Origin: Promethearchaeota archaeon
GTDB lineage: Archaea > Asgardarchaeota > Lokiarchaeia > Sigyniarchaeales > SOKP01
NCBI GenBank assembly: GCA_030603385.1
Contig: JAUVXW010000029.1
Span: 1-61,300 of the forward strand
Length of the DNA stretch: 61,300 nucleotides
Reading direction: 5' to 3'
Program-made: the position numbers and the translations under genes
The notes under the pieces: model-generated
Told to the model about the DNA's origin: nothing
What the model saw: the letters and a program-made list of their open reading frames with translations, nothing else
The model's database searches: none
Part shown: one piece after another, positions 18,917-29,900 of the stretch
Numbering within the stretch: position 1 is the stretch's first letter
Layout: every line of letters begins with the position of its first letter

Positions 18917-19132
18917 AATTTATTCTTTCAAAGATTTTAAAAATTCCTTATATTTGAGAAGTCTAACAACTTTGACTTTTAACACTTTAATTTATATTTT
19001 ATAGAAATATATAATAGGATCTCTTGAAAGTGATAATAAGGGATATTCATTTGCATCACACATGATTCCTTTTGAATTACAAAATGTCAAAGATTAAAAA
19101 AAAATATAACATTACAAAAATTAACTTTAACA

Positions 19133-19141
19133 TTATAAAAT
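19133..19141 (+). promoter_or_regulatory. TATA box of the hydroxyacyl-CoA dehydrogenase gene
   Basis: ttataaaat lies about 38 bases before the ATG at 19175, in an otherwise A-rich leader; it predicts a short 5' UTR. Confidence 0.45.
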
Positions 19142-19174
19142 TTAATTTAAACTAAAAAAAGTTGAGAAAATAAT

Positions 19175-20347
19175 ATGGTAGATATAAAAAATGTTGTAGT
19201 AATTGGTGCTGGCCAAATGGGCCATGGTATTGCCCAAATGTCATTACTTGCAGGATACAATGTTACTCTTGTCGATATAAAAGATGAATTTGTGGACAAA
19301 GGTTGGGGTAAAATAGATGAAGGAATGAAAAAGCTAGAAACCAAAGGAAGTTTACCTGAGGGTGCTACTGCCGCTGGTTTAATGGCGAATTGTAAAAAAT
19401 CAACAGATTTAGCTTCTGCCGTTAAGGACGCTGATATTATGATTGAAGCTGTAGTGGAAAGAATGGATGTTAAGAAAGAAGTCTTCAAAACTGCTGGTGA
19501 AAATTCTCCATCTCACTGCATTCTCGCTTCAAATACATCAACCATGAGTATTACTGATATTGGAAAGGATTCTGGAAGACCAGATAAATGTATAGGAATG
19601 CACTTCTTTAATCCGGTCCCACTCATGCGTTTAATAGAAGTTATATATAGTGATCATTCTTCCGACGAAAGCGTAAACAAAGGTATTGAATTTGCAGAAA
19701 CTATACCATGTCTCAGAGGAAAGAGGTATGTTCCAAAGGTTTTAAAAGATAGACCAGGATTTATTTGCAATCGAGTCACCGCTCCAGCTCAAATTTATCA
19801 AAATTATGTGTTTGATAAAGCTGAGGCAGAAAATCTTTCTTGGGATCAGCTTGACAACGATTCTCGAGTGGGTCCTATGTCTATGACCGTGTTAGCTGAC
19901 TATGTGGGAATAGATGTGTTGTACCATGGACAGATGTATTACTCTCAAACACTTTCTCCCGATTTTGCTCCTGGTAAAGTAATAACTAATTTATTTAACG
20001 AAGGAAAATTAGGAGCTAAAACTGGTCAAGGATTTCGAGACTGGACTAAAGGTAGACCTCAACCCGATAAAAGTGCTGGAAAAGCAAGATTATATAAACT
20101 AAAATATCCTCTTGCGATTATGTTAAATGAAGCTTGTCGTGTTTTAGAAGAGGGAGTTACAACGAGTTGGAAAGTAATAGATGACACTTTAATGGCAGGA
20201 ATGAATATGCCGGGTCCTATGGCCGCAAATGTGAATACCTGGTCAAAACAAGTCGAAGTGTTAGAGGAACTTGTAGAATTTACAGGAAAAGAATACTTTA
20301 AACCTTGCGAAATGTTGAAATCCGGGAAATGGACTGAAATGAAATAA
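19175..20347 (+). CDS. 3-hydroxyacyl-CoA dehydrogenase
   Basis: NAD-dependent enzyme of 390 residues that oxidises 3-hydroxyacyl-CoA to 3-ketoacyl-CoA. The N-terminal Rossmann fold has VVVIGAGQMGHGIAQM starting at residue 6 and the acidic ribose-binding end LVDIKDEF. IGMHFFNPVPLMRLIEVI carries the catalytic His and the substrate-binding NP. The hinge DRPGFICNRV leads into the helical dimerisation domain, which is repeated (ADYVGIDV... and a C-terminal TLMAGMNMPGPMAA). It stands alone as a monofunctional form, not fused to a hydratase. The enoyl-CoA hydratase gene follows on the same strand after 200 bases. Confidence 0.93.
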   Translation: MVDIKNVVVIGAGQMGHGIAQMSLLAGYNVTLVDIKDEFVDKGWGKIDEGMKKLETKGSLPEGATAAGLMANCKKSTDLASAVKDADIMIEAVVERMDVKKEVFKTAGENSPSHCILASNTSTMSITDIGKDSGRPDKCIGMHFFNPVPLMRLIEVIYSDHSSDESVNKGIEFAETIPCLRGKRYVPKVLKDRPGFICNRVTAPAQIYQNYVFDKAEAENLSWDQLDNDSRVGPMSMTVLADYVGIDVLYHGQMYYSQTLSPDFAPGKVITNLFNEGKLGAKTGQGFRDWTKGRPQPDKSAGKARLYKLKYPLAIMLNEACRVLEEGVTTSWKVIDDTLMAGMNMPGPMAANVNTWSKQVEVLEELVEFTGKEYFKPCEMLKSGKWTEMK

Positions 20348-20367
20348 GCCTTTATGGATTAATTTCT

Positions 20368-20398
20368 ATTTTTTTTCTTTTTTCTTTTTCTTTTTTTT
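20368..20398 (+). terminator. Long pyrimidine-rich terminator after the hydroxyacyl-CoA dehydrogenase
   Basis: Four consecutive T-runs separated by single C residues begin about 20 bases after the stop codon. This strongly suggests transcription end between the two beta-oxidation genes. Confidence 0.6.
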
Positions 20399-20547
20399 AA
20401 TTTTAATCTATTTATTCAAATAGATAAAGAAATCTTGATTTGAAAATTTTTAATTATAAAAAATATATTACTAATTATCTTAAAAAAACATAGTTAAAGA
20501 TTGAAAAAAACAAATTAAGAAAATAAACCTAAATAGAGTTGAAAAAA

Positions 20548-21378
20548 ATGTCAGAAAAAGAATTTAAAGATGTTTTAGTAGAAAAGAATGAAGAAGGAAA
20601 TTATGCAGTTATTTCTATAAATAGGCCAGATAAATTGAATGCTCTAACAACTGATACTCTAAGAGAGATCTACGAGGCTATGGAACAGTTTGAAATTGAT
20701 AGTAGTATAAGATGTATAGTGCTTCGAGGAACTAAAAACATTACCAAGAAAGCTGCTTTCTCCGCTGGTGCTGATTTATCTGCGGGAATGGGCAAAGGGT
20801 TAAAACCGAATATACCTTCTCACATGGCTTTGGCTATGCAACAAAAGCATAAGTATTATACTTTAATTGAATCATTTCCAAAACCTGTTATTGCCGCAGT
20901 AGATGGATATGCCTTCGGAGGGGGATGCGAATTAACTCTTGTTTGTGACGTTGTAATTGCTACCAAAAGATCATTTTTTGGTTTTCCAGAAATTAAACGC
21001 GGAATTTTTCCTGGCAATGGAGGGACTCAAAGGATGGCACGACATATTGGATTAGCAAGAGCTATGAAAATGTGTTATTTTGGTGAGAGAGAAGCTGCAG
21101 AAACTATGAGTAACTGGGGCTATGTTAGCTTTTTATGTAATGATGGAGATGAATTTGAAACCCTTATTCATGAAAAAGCATCAGTGCTGGGAAATGCAGC
21201 AACTACAAGTCTATTTTGCATCAAGAAAGCTGTGAAATTTGGAACCCAAGTACCTATACAAATTGGCAACATATTTGAAATGCTTGGCTTCGGAGTAAAC
21301 GCGGGATCTAAAGATGTAAATGAAGGTATTATGGCCTTTTTGCAGAAGAGAGAGCCCAAATTTACAGGTGGGATGTAA
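20548..21378 (+). CDS. Enoyl-CoA hydratase (crotonase family)
   Basis: Crotonase-fold enzyme that hydrates enoyl-CoA. The oxyanion-hole segments are AFSAGADLSAG near residue 69 and GYAFGGGCELTLVCD near 125; both catalytic glutamates of true hydratases are present, in GGGCE and in FGFPEIKRG, followed by PGNGGTQR. The ATG at 20548 is preferred; the same frame extends three codons upstream to a TTG at 20539. The C-terminal region (RAMKMCYFGEREAAETMSNW) is normal. It partners functionally with the 3-hydroxyacyl-CoA dehydrogenase just upstream. The A-rich leader with gttgaaaaa before the start resembles that of its neighbour. Confidence 0.92.
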   Translation: MSEKEFKDVLVEKNEEGNYAVISINRPDKLNALTTDTLREIYEAMEQFEIDSSIRCIVLRGTKNITKKAAFSAGADLSAGMGKGLKPNIPSHMALAMQQKHKYYTLIESFPKPVIAAVDGYAFGGGCELTLVCDVVIATKRSFFGFPEIKRGIFPGNGGTQRMARHIGLARAMKMCYFGEREAAETMSNWGYVSFLCNDGDEFETLIHEKASVLGNAATTSLFCIKKAVKFGTQVPIQIGNIFEMLGFGVNAGSKDVNEGIMAFLQKREPKFTGGM

Positions 21379-21407
21379 TTTTTATCTTTTTTTTTATCTT
21401 TTTTTTA
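21379..21407 (+). terminator. Double T-tract terminator after the enoyl-CoA hydratase
   Basis: Runs of five, nine and eight T residues follow the stop codon directly. Confidence 0.6.
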
Positions 21408-21434
21408 ATAAATTAATAAAAATTAGCTATAATA

Positions 21435-21445
21435 TTATATATAAG
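21435..21445 (+). promoter_or_regulatory. TATA box of GNAT acetyltransferase 1
   Basis: ttatatataag is centred 25 bases before the ATG at 21465, the exact arrangement of an archaeal leaderless promoter. Confidence 0.6.
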
Positions 21446-21464
21446 CACTTATAGTTCTGAAAAT

Positions 21465-22022
21465 ATGATTCCTGAAATTGAAGTTATCGAAGAAATTAAT
21501 GATGGTACTGTCTATCTTAGAAAAATAACGAAAAATGATTCAGAATTTTTTTTTAATAACTTAAATAAAAAGGATCTAATTACTTATTTATCTTTAGGTC
21601 CTTTAAACACTTTAGAGAAATCTAAAAGATTAGTAAGAAGCTACATAAAATATTGGGAGCACTATGCCCAATATAATTACATAATCGAATTAAGAGAACC
21701 TCAGGTCTCCAAGGTCGGCTCTGTTAGTATTTGGAATGTAAATTGGAGGCATAATAGAGCTGAAGTTGGAATTTGGATAAAAAAATTAAACTGGAATAAA
21801 GGATATGGTAGAAAATCTTTAAACCTAATCAAAATTATTGCATTTAATCACCTGAAACTAAATCGCCTTGAAGCACACATAGCATCTGATAACCAAAATT
21901 CCATTCATCTTTTTGGAAAATGCGGATTCAAACAAGAAGGAATATTAAAAAAATACCTAAATTTTCATGGAACTTATCATGATGCAGTAGTTTTAGCTTA
22001 CCTAAAAACTAATTTTTGTTAA
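21465..22022 (+). CDS. GNAT-family N-acetyltransferase (RimJ/RimL-like)
   Basis: Acetyl-CoA-dependent N-acetyltransferase of 185 residues. The N-terminal strands (GTVYLRKITKNDSEFFF) match the RimJ/RimL-type start; the acetyl-CoA-binding loop is NWNKGYGRKSLNLI near 109-122, and the C-terminal half has the RimL-type LNRLEAHIASDNQNSIHLF and CGFKQEGILKKYLNFHGTYHD. Targets may be protein N-termini, antibiotics or surface components; none can be assigned. It is convergent with a large surface-protein gene, and the same gene pair recurs 4.9 kb downstream, where the acetyltransferase has lost its N-terminal half. Confidence 0.88.
   Translation: MIPEIEVIEEINDGTVYLRKITKNDSEFFFNNLNKKDLITYLSLGPLNTLEKSKRLVRSYIKYWEHYAQYNYIIELREPQVSKVGSVSIWNVNWRHNRAEVGIWIKKLNWNKGYGRKSLNLIKIIAFNHLKLNRLEAHIASDNQNSIHLFGKCGFKQEGILKKYLNFHGTYHDAVVLAYLKTNFC
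21663..21693 (+). repeat. 31-bp exact repeat, copy 1 (copy 2 at 26527-26557)
   Basis: Identical 31 bases lie inside the intact acetyltransferase gene and at the breakpoint of the truncated copy 4864 bases away. They mark the edge of the duplicated block. Confidence 0.8.
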
Positions 22023-22059
22023 AAATAAAATAAAGAGAATTATTATTGTAAAAATTTCA

Positions 22060-25000
22060 TTATTTCTTATCTGAATCTGCTATTAATTTATCTAATTCTT
22101 CTTTATGTTCCAATGATTTCTTAATTAATTGATCTTGTTCAAGCTTTTTCTCTATTGGTTCCGAAGGTTTAATTTTCGTTGACATCTCTTCCCCCTTGTG
22201 AATTATAGGTTTTCCTTTGTAGTAATCAGAAGTTTTAACCATCTCTCTTCTGTAGGCACCCTTAAAAGCCAATTCACGATTTAAAATAGGAAAGCCAGGA
22301 ATTTTCTTTTTTCTTAGTGTTTTTTTATATTTTCTAACTTTTCTTACAGGTTTTGGATATTTTAATATTCGTTGATACAATAATATATAAGTAGCTAAGA
22401 TTGCCGCTCCAATAAAACTGAGAATAAAGAATATTTGAAATAAAAGAGTTTGTTCTAAAGGAATGAATACTACATAAGATATCCACAAAAATGTATTATC
22501 AATTGACAGTTCTATCACATTACTTAACCCAAATTCATCAGCGAGAAAAATCTGAATGGTAATATTAATATCTTCATCGATTGGAACTAATTTGGTAACA
22601 TCAAATCCATCCTCTTTTATTGCATTAAAATAAGTCTCAGCATTGCTTAATTTGATAGTTTCATTATGTACTTGATTGTTAATCAAAATTTTGAATTCCG
22701 AATTAGGTGATAAGCTCGTTGGCCAGGTCTGATCGATTTTAAAATCAAAATAAAGCTCAGCATTTGTAACTTTAACTCTGCGCCCACCAGCTTCAATTTT
22801 TTCCCCTGCATAATTCCATGATACGGAGGTGAATTGATTAATTCTTTTTTCATAAGAGATTGAAAGAGTGAAGTTTTTTATAAGTAAACTATTCCAATAA
22901 TCTCGATCACCTGGATGACCACTATCTTCACACCAAATATATACACCTAATGTAATAGTAAAATTTTGATAATCATATTGGAGAGCTTGCTCAAGGTAGA
23001 AGATTAATGTTTCTTCATTAATAGGTGTAATAAGTGTGTTACTTAATTCAGTTATTTGGGTTGGACCATCCTTACCCAAATCATCTGTTTGATAAGAGGT
23101 GCTTTCAAATTCCCTATTTCTTTCTACATCTGATATTAATATAAAAAATCGTGCAAAATCACCAGTTGCGATTTGAAGTTCATTAATTGGGTTGCTAACT
23201 AGAGTATCCCCTGGTCGATCAATCCCCCCATTATCCATCGATACTGCTTGAGCTGAACCATTTATCCATGCTTCAAGTGAAGCTGATGTAATGTAATAAT
23301 CAGACATATTAACATTCATTGTAAAATTTTTTCGCCACTGCACTCTAAGAGATTGAGCTTCATTATCATCCCATGTATGAGCTGTAAACCAACCATCTGC
23401 ATTTATTTCATAACTATCCATTAAAGGCAAATTATCATCGTTATCAACCTGAACCCATCCATTACTATTACCATTTTCAAAAAACTGTTGGGAACCTGAA
23501 CCTCCTAATATTTTATAATTAGCAGTACCATTACTTATAATAGGTTCAATATCTGAAACATCTCCCTGAAGACTTGAGGTCCAATTTTCATTAGTATTAA
23601 ATTCATAATTTTTGATCCATTGTTCTCTGTGGGATTCTCTAGTCCATAAACTAGTCGAATCCTGTTGAGCTAAATTAATATCAAAAGCCTTATTTTCTCT
23701 TATTGAAGCGCTCATATTCACAGTTATTATTATTGGAATAAAAGTTATACCCAACAAAATAAATATTAAAAATATCAAATTTTTTTTCTTTAAAGGGCTT
23801 TTTTGCTTTTTAACACTTATTTTTTTCCCTACTGCTTTAGGGCGAGGAGTTCCTATGAAACTGGAAGTTCTACTTAACTCCTTTTTGTATTTTTTCTTAA
23901 ATCCATTTTCACGTTTAACAATATGTATGTCAGGAGGATGAGGTTTATTTAGTGTACGTCTATACTTTTTTATATGTCTAACTGCTTTTGGAAATCTTAA
24001 CACTTTTCGATAATATATATAGTATCCTCCTAATAATCCTGATGCTATTATTGCCCCAATTAATAGAAATTGAAAAAGAAAATCACTCTGAGTTTGGAAA
24101 TATATATTGTATGAAATCCATAATATAACGTTATCTATTGAAACTGTATAATTCTCACTTAATTTAAATTCATCAGCAAGTAAAAGTTGGATTGAAATAT
24201 TAATATTATCACTACTAGGAATTAAATTAGTAACCTCAAATCCTTCTTCCTTTGCATTTTTAAAATCTAATTCTGCTAAACTTAATTTAATAGTCTCTAA
24301 ATGATCTTGTTCATTTATTACTAATTTTATTTCAGAATTGGGTGATAAATCAGTTAACCAAAGTTTATCGATCTTATAATCAAAATATAATTTTGCATCC
24401 GTGATTTCGACAATTCCGCCTTCAGAGTCAATTTGATTTCCAAGATATTTCCATGAAATGGAAGTTAATTGATCTATCTTTTTAATGTAATTTATTGTAA
24501 AATTGCACGATTTAATATAGGCTTCAGTAAACTCGTCAAGATCCGTAGCGCAATTATCTTCACAATTATATTCAATCCCTAATATAATAAAGAAATTTTG
24601 AAAATCTCCATTCTCTAAAACTTGATTTAGATAAAAAATTAGATCATCCATATCATCGACTTGAAAAATTGTATCATTTAAGTAATTATAACTATTTGGG
24701 ATTTGAGCGCCATCTTGACCTAAAGTAGTGGGTTGATATTCTGACACTTTATAGTTTACTTCCTTATTTAAAGTTGAAAGTCTCACGTAAAACTTAATAT
24801 AGTCACCTTCAATGAATCGAGTCATATCGGAATCACCAGATACTTCAACACCTTCCCAATGCCAAACATCTCCACCCCCGCATCCCACATAAGCTTTTGC
24901 TGTAGCATTAACTAAAACCTTAAGTGAAGCTGAGGTAATGAAATAATCAGACATATTGTGAGGAGTTGATATTACTTTTTCCCATTGAACGCTTGTTTTT

Positions 25001-25497
25001 TGATAGGCATTCGTAGTCGTTCCACTATGTTCAGCCCAATAATGGGATGCAAAACATCCCGATTCGTTTATTTTATGTCCATTGGTTGGATATACAGGTA
25101 TCTCTGGATTCGTATTATTGTACCAACTAGGTGAATTTGTCGAATTAGGTGTACCAGAGATTAATGTAATTGAATGTTCTTCCCCTATAGTTATTAAATT
25201 CCCTGACCCTCCGTTAATATAAGCATCAACATCTCTAGCATCTCCATTTACTTCAGTTATCCATCCTGTATTATTACTAAAATCTGAATTTTCAATCCAT
25301 TGGTTATTAAAAGCTTTTCTTGATAATTCATTAGCTGAAATACTAAAATTTTCTTGTTTTTTAATATCCGAATAATTAGTATTATTTTCAGATGGATTTG
25401 GGATATAAGAAATCGAAAATAACACGATTAAGAAAAGGAAAATTAATAATATTTTTGTTATCTTATTATTTTTGGATCTCATAGCTAAACAAATCAC
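22060..25497 (-). CDS. Two-module membrane-anchored surface protein (1145 aa)
   Basis: Large surface protein made of two tandem copies of one module: membrane helix, ectodomain, membrane helix, basic cytosolic tail. Helices lie near residues 11-32, 470-494, 568-592 and 1012-1040. Each ectodomain carries the family marks NMSDYxITSAS, TSxSW, LSPNSE, an EGF(E/D)VT segment and SIDNxxLWISY. After the second and fourth helices comes a conserved box, LRFPKAVRHIKKYRRTL and LKYPKPVRKVRKYKKTL. The C-terminus ends in a charged tail with KEELDKLI. Many Asn-x-Ser/Thr sites suggest glycosylation. Paralogs follow in the same orientation to 33.1 kb. No catalytic motif was found; a role in the cell envelope or adhesion is inferred. 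Confidence 0.75.
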   Translation of the reverse strand: MICLAMRSKNNKITKILLIFLFLIVLFSISYIPNPSENNTNYSDIKKQENFSISANELSRKAFNNQWIENSDFSNNTGWITEVNGDARDVDAYINGGSGNLITIGEEHSITLISGTPNSTNSPSWYNNTNPEIPVYPTNGHKINESGCFASHYWAEHSGTTTNAYQKTSVQWEKVISTPHNMSDYFITSASLKVLVNATAKAYVGCGGGDVWHWEGVEVSGDSDMTRFIEGDYIKFYVRLSTLNKEVNYKVSEYQPTTLGQDGAQIPNSYNYLNDTIFQVDDMDDLIFYLNQVLENGDFQNFFIILGIEYNCEDNCATDLDEFTEAYIKSCNFTINYIKKIDQLTSISWKYLGNQIDSEGGIVEITDAKLYFDYKIDKLWLTDLSPNSEIKLVINEQDHLETIKLSLAELDFKNAKEEGFEVTNLIPSSDNINISIQLLLADEFKLSENYTVSIDNVILWISYNIYFQTQSDFLFQFLLIGAIIASGLLGGYYIYYRKVLRFPKAVRHIKKYRRTLNKPHPPDIHIVKRENGFKKKYKKELSRTSSFIGTPRPKAVGKKISVKKQKSPLKKKNLIFLIFILLGITFIPIIITVNMSASIRENKAFDINLAQQDSTSLWTRESHREQWIKNYEFNTNENWTSSLQGDVSDIEPIISNGTANYKILGGSGSQQFFENGNSNGWVQVDNDDNLPLMDSYEINADGWFTAHTWDDNEAQSLRVQWRKNFTMNVNMSDYYITSASLEAWINGSAQAVSMDNGGIDRPGDTLVSNPINELQIATGDFARFFILISDVERNREFESTSYQTDDLGKDGPTQITELSNTLITPINEETLIFYLEQALQYDYQNFTITLGVYIWCEDSGHPGDRDYWNSLLIKNFTLSISYEKRINQFTSVSWNYAGEKIEAGGRRVKVTNAELYFDFKIDQTWPTSLSPNSEFKILINNQVHNETIKLSNAETYFNAIKEDGFDVTKLVPIDEDINITIQIFLADEFGLSNVIELSIDNTFLWISYVVFIPLEQTLLFQIFFILSFIGAAILATYILLYQRILKYPKPVRKVRKYKKTLRKKKIPGFPILNRELAFKGAYRREMVKTSDYYKGKPIIHKGEEMSTKIKPSEPIEKKLEQDQLIKKSLEHKEELDKLIADSDKK

Positions 25498-25606
25498 CCA
25501 ATTAGGAGTTTAATATGTGTAATTCTATATTCTTAATTAAATAAGTTACTTAAGATGTTATTATTTATAATATCTAAGGTGATGACAATTAAATTGAGTA
25601 ACATAT

Positions 25607-26526
25607 TTAAATTTTATATTCAAGCGACGTAAAGATAGGAATACTAACAAGAATTAAGCCATTTATGAACAATGTTTTAATAGAAAAAGAGATATTAGTG
25701 TGTATAATAATTATTATTTTTTTATCTAATTCATCTACCAATTTGTCAAGTTCCGATTTTTTATCTAATGATGTTTTGATCAATTGATCAGAGTTGATTT
25801 TTATTTCCAAAGAAGTTTTTGGTTGTTTTACAGATTCACCTTTTCCTATAACCTTAGATTCACTATGCTTAAGTTTTATAAATTTAGACGTATCACTTAA
25901 TTCTTTTTTATAAATATTTTTAAACGCTTTTTCTCTAGGTACTATCACTACATCTGGTGTGCTACTTTTATTAAGTGTCCTCTTGAATTTTCTCACTTTC
26001 CTAACAAGTCTTGGATATTTTAAGATTTTCTGATAAGCAATAAGATAACCAGCTAAACAAACTGTGGCCACACTTACTAATGCTAATAATGCGGCAAATA
26101 TCCATGGTTCAGGATTTAATGGTTCTGGAGGAACGTACCATGATTCTGTGTAAGAAATACTTAAATAGACATCTGTTATTAATATAGTGATATTATGATC
26201 TAGCCCAAAATCTTCAGCTAAATACACTTGAATTGATAAAGTAAATTCTTCATATGGTAAAATTTTCGAAACAATATCAAAACCACCATTCTGTGCGTCT
26301 TGAAACTCAGGTGAATAAATATAATCTATTAAACTTATAGTTTGTTCATATTTCCTATCATTAATATATATTCTGATTTGGGAATTTTGGGAGGATTCGG
26401 TCCAATTTTTATCGAATTTAAATTTAAAATTAAGATTAGCATCAGTAATTTGAATAGTTGAATTAATTTTTGTACGATTAACTGCATTCAGATCTTGATT
26501 CCAAGACACAGCTGTAAACTGATCAA
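25607..26526 (-). pseudogene. 5'-truncated surface-protein gene fragment
   Basis: This is the C-terminal half of a single surface module: NQDLNAVNRTKINSTIQIT and following strands, a membrane helix (about 133-160 of the 300-residue frame), the basic box LKYPRLVRKVRKFKRTL, and the tail KKSELDKLVDELDKK. The paralogous match runs upstream to IDQFTAVSW and stops abruptly at about 26526, exactly where sequence of the opposite-strand acetyltransferase begins, so the signal helix and N-terminal ectodomain are missing. A GTG at 26507-26509 could allow translation. The C-terminus also reads past the family's usual stop by about 33 residues. Confidence 0.75.
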
Positions 26527-26907
26527 TATGCCCAATATAATTACATAATCGAATTAATGGAACCTCAGACCTCTAAGGTTGGCTCTGCTAGTCTCTGGAA
26601 TATAAATTGGAGGCATTATCGGGTCCAGACCGGCATCTGGCTAAACCCTTCTTTTTGTAGTAAGGGATTGGGAGAAAAATCTATAAACTTGATTAAAAAT
26701 ATTGGATTTAATCATCTAAAAATGAACCGACTTGAAGCCTACATTGCTGTAGAGAACAAAAGATCTATATTTCTTTTTGAAAAATGTGGATTTAAAGAAG
26801 AAGGAACATTAAAGCAATATTTGAATTTTCACGGGAACTTTCATGATGCTTTAGTGCTAGCTTGCTTAAAAAATCGAAATAATAAGATAAAAAAATCTGA
26901 TATTTAA
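26527..26907 (+). pseudogene. 5'-truncated GNAT acetyltransferase copy
   Basis: Paralog of the acetyltransferase at 21465-22022 that has lost about its first 66-77 residues. The 31 bases 26527-26557 are identical to 21663-21693. Upstream of this point similarity ends and the opposite-strand surface-protein fragment begins. The retained part has GLGEKSINLI (acetyl-CoA loop), MNRLEAYIAVENKRSIFLF and CGFKEEGTLKQYLNFHG. An ATG created at 26557 allows a 116-residue frame, but the first strands of the fold are absent and a stop lies just upstream, so it is probably non-functional. It is convergent with the 1813-residue surface gene, as the intact copy is with the 1145-residue one. Confidence 0.8.
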
Positions 26908-26914
26908 TTTTTGT

Positions 26915-29900
26915 TTATTTTGAAGAATCTTTAATCAATTCGTCCAATTCTTCCTTTTTCTCAATAGCTTTCTCAGTTAATTGATCTGGTTCCATTTTTT
27001 GTTCTAATGACTTATCAGTTACCTCATCAGGAGTTATTTTTTGCTCCAAAGGTTTTACCATTCCGGGATGGCGTTTCAATTTTAGGTGGCTAGTAAATTT
27101 ACCTAAATTTTCATTATAGTGTGATTTGAAGGCAATCTCTCTCCCTATAATATGTATACTAGGTGCTGATTTACGTTTCAGGGATTTTCTATATTTTCGG
27201 ACTTTTCTTACTTGTCTAGGGTATTTTAAATAAGCTTGATATGCATAGAGATAAATTGCTAGACTGGTGATTAATATAATAGAAGCTGCAAATAAGATTG
27301 GAAATAAAATATTTTCTTCTTCCTCCTCCCTAGTTGCTGCGACGACAATTTCATATTCTTCTACAAAATAATTATCACCAACAAAAGCAGAAATTCCTAT
27401 AGTATATGTACCTTCAGGAAAATTTGGTATAGTCACTTCATATATACCATCATTATCGAGATCCTCAAGAATTCCACCTCCGTGTTCCCAAGTATAGGTA
27501 ACAATTGCACCTGTAATAAATCCACCAAAGTCTGTATTATTTAATCTTATCCGTAATCTAATATCAACTCCAGGTCTACTCTCTATCGTATTGGACCCAG
27601 ATACAGGTTCAATCCCTATATTAATCCTTTCAACAAAGACTGTGATATCTACAACTTTTACTTGAAATGTACCTGTTTGCGCTTCAACTGTCAAATAATT
27701 AGCTCCTATTTTTAAGCTTTTATTTGTATCAATAAGAATTGAATATTGCTCAAAACTAACACTTTCATTTAAATAAGATGTGAATGTTTCAGATGTTAAT
27801 AGTACATTTGCGCCTGAAATATGGGTTCCTATAAGTTCGGTATATTTCACTGTTACATTTAAAAATTCACTAACAGTTAGCTCTATATAAGGATCTTGAG
27901 TTACATTTTGATTATTTAATAAAACTTGCAAATTTTCAGTGGAAAATTTATTAATCCTCACTATTAAATTTATTACCCTCGTTTCGTAGTCTTCTGCTTG
28001 GGCAATTATTGTTAAAAAATTAACTCCCGCATCCGATACATCTGTATTTATAACAATTGAATAGTGTTCTAGAATTTCATCTTCTTCTATATCTCCTGTA
28101 ATATTCCCTGATAACTGCACCGTAGCATTAGGTATATGAGCTCTCGACATATTTAGATATTTTACAGTTATATTTAGAGAATCACCAATAAAAATATCAA
28201 TATCAGGATCGTTAGTTTTATTTACTGTATTTAAAAACAAATGGAGATCCGTTTCTTTATCTGGAAATATTATAGTATACGAAATATCGAGGTAGACTTC
28301 ATCAATTGAAATAGTAATAGATCTATTTAAACCGAACTCATCTGCAAGGAAAACTTGAATTGATAGATTTACATCTTCTATAATTAAAGAAGTAATGTCA
28401 AACCCTCCTACTTTAGCTTCTTGAAACGATGTATTTGCATTTATTAATTTAGCTGTTTCAGGATGTAGATTATCATTAATCTGAATCCTAATTTCAGAAT
28501 TCGGGGATGTGATCGGCCATGTATCATTAATCTTATATTTGAAGTTAAGAATTGCTTCATTAACCACAACAGTATAATTGCTTATATCACTAATTTTATC
28601 TGCATTTTGATTCCAAGATACTGAAGTAAATTGGTTTATCTTTTTCACATATGTAAATGTAAGATTACAGGATTTTATATATAATGAATTCCATATATCA
28701 CGATCACTAAACCAATTATCTTCAGACCAAATTCTTATTCCCAATGTAATTGTAAAATTATGATTATCACTGGAAAGAACAGAAGATAAATAGAAAATTA
28801 AATCATCTTCTGGAACTGTTGTCATGAATGTATCCAGCATAGTATCAGTAGCACCAGCAGAATCTTTTCCAAGATCAACTGTTTGATTGTATGCAATTTC
28901 ATATACTTTATCTTTATTCAAATCTGATAGAAGAACATAGAACCTAGCATAATCCCATGTAAAGTTTTGAGTACTACCTGAACCCGTAGCGTCTCCTGGA
29001 CATTCTACTCCTCCTCCACCCCAATCCCCAGGTGATGCTGTAACTGTACCACTAACAACTGTGGAAATAGAAGCATTTGTAATTTTATAATCCGACATTT
29101 TATCAACCATAGTAATATTTCTCTCCCAATGTACACTTGGAAACTGAGTAGCCAATTCTGCAAATGTATGAGAAACATAGCAACCCTCAGCATTTATTGT
29201 TGCAGTGTCTGGATATAATGGAAATTCTGGATTATGAACTTGTTGCCATTCAGAGCTAATAGGTGTTCCTGAAACATTGTTAAACGTTCTTGATTCTCCC
29301 AAAATCTTATAATCTGCTTGTCCCGGACTTGTTGTTGCTTTCACATCTGAATTATCACCTAAATCTCCATAGGATGGAAACCATGTAGGTTCTATAGGTG
29401 CCGTAAAATTAGGCTTATCAAGCCATTGTTTTATAAAAGATTCTTGAGCCGAAATTCCAATTTTTTCAAAATTTTCATTTATTGGTGTATTAAAGGAGTT
29501 TTCTGAAAATGTAAATGAGTTTTGAGTGATTAATGTAGTGACTATTAATGAATATGAAAGAATAGTTGCTACAATTATAATTAAATAAATTATTTTACCA
29601 TTTTTTTTTAATTTTAAAGATGTTCGCCAAAAATTTCTTAATCTTAACTTATATTGTCCTCTGAAAATATAATGTTTATTTTCCTTATTGTTTATGGCAT
29701 TAACAGATTTATAGGAGTTTGTTTTCTGATTATTAGGTTCATAATTTACCTCCACTTTAGAATTTGTAGGTATTTTTTCACCAACTTTTTCAGGAATTAT
29801 CTTTTCTTCTTTTGGTTTCCCTTTTATAAATTTTCCTGTTTTATTTAATTCTTCTTTATAAGCTGATCCAAATGCTTTTTCACGTTTTTGTACGCCAATT

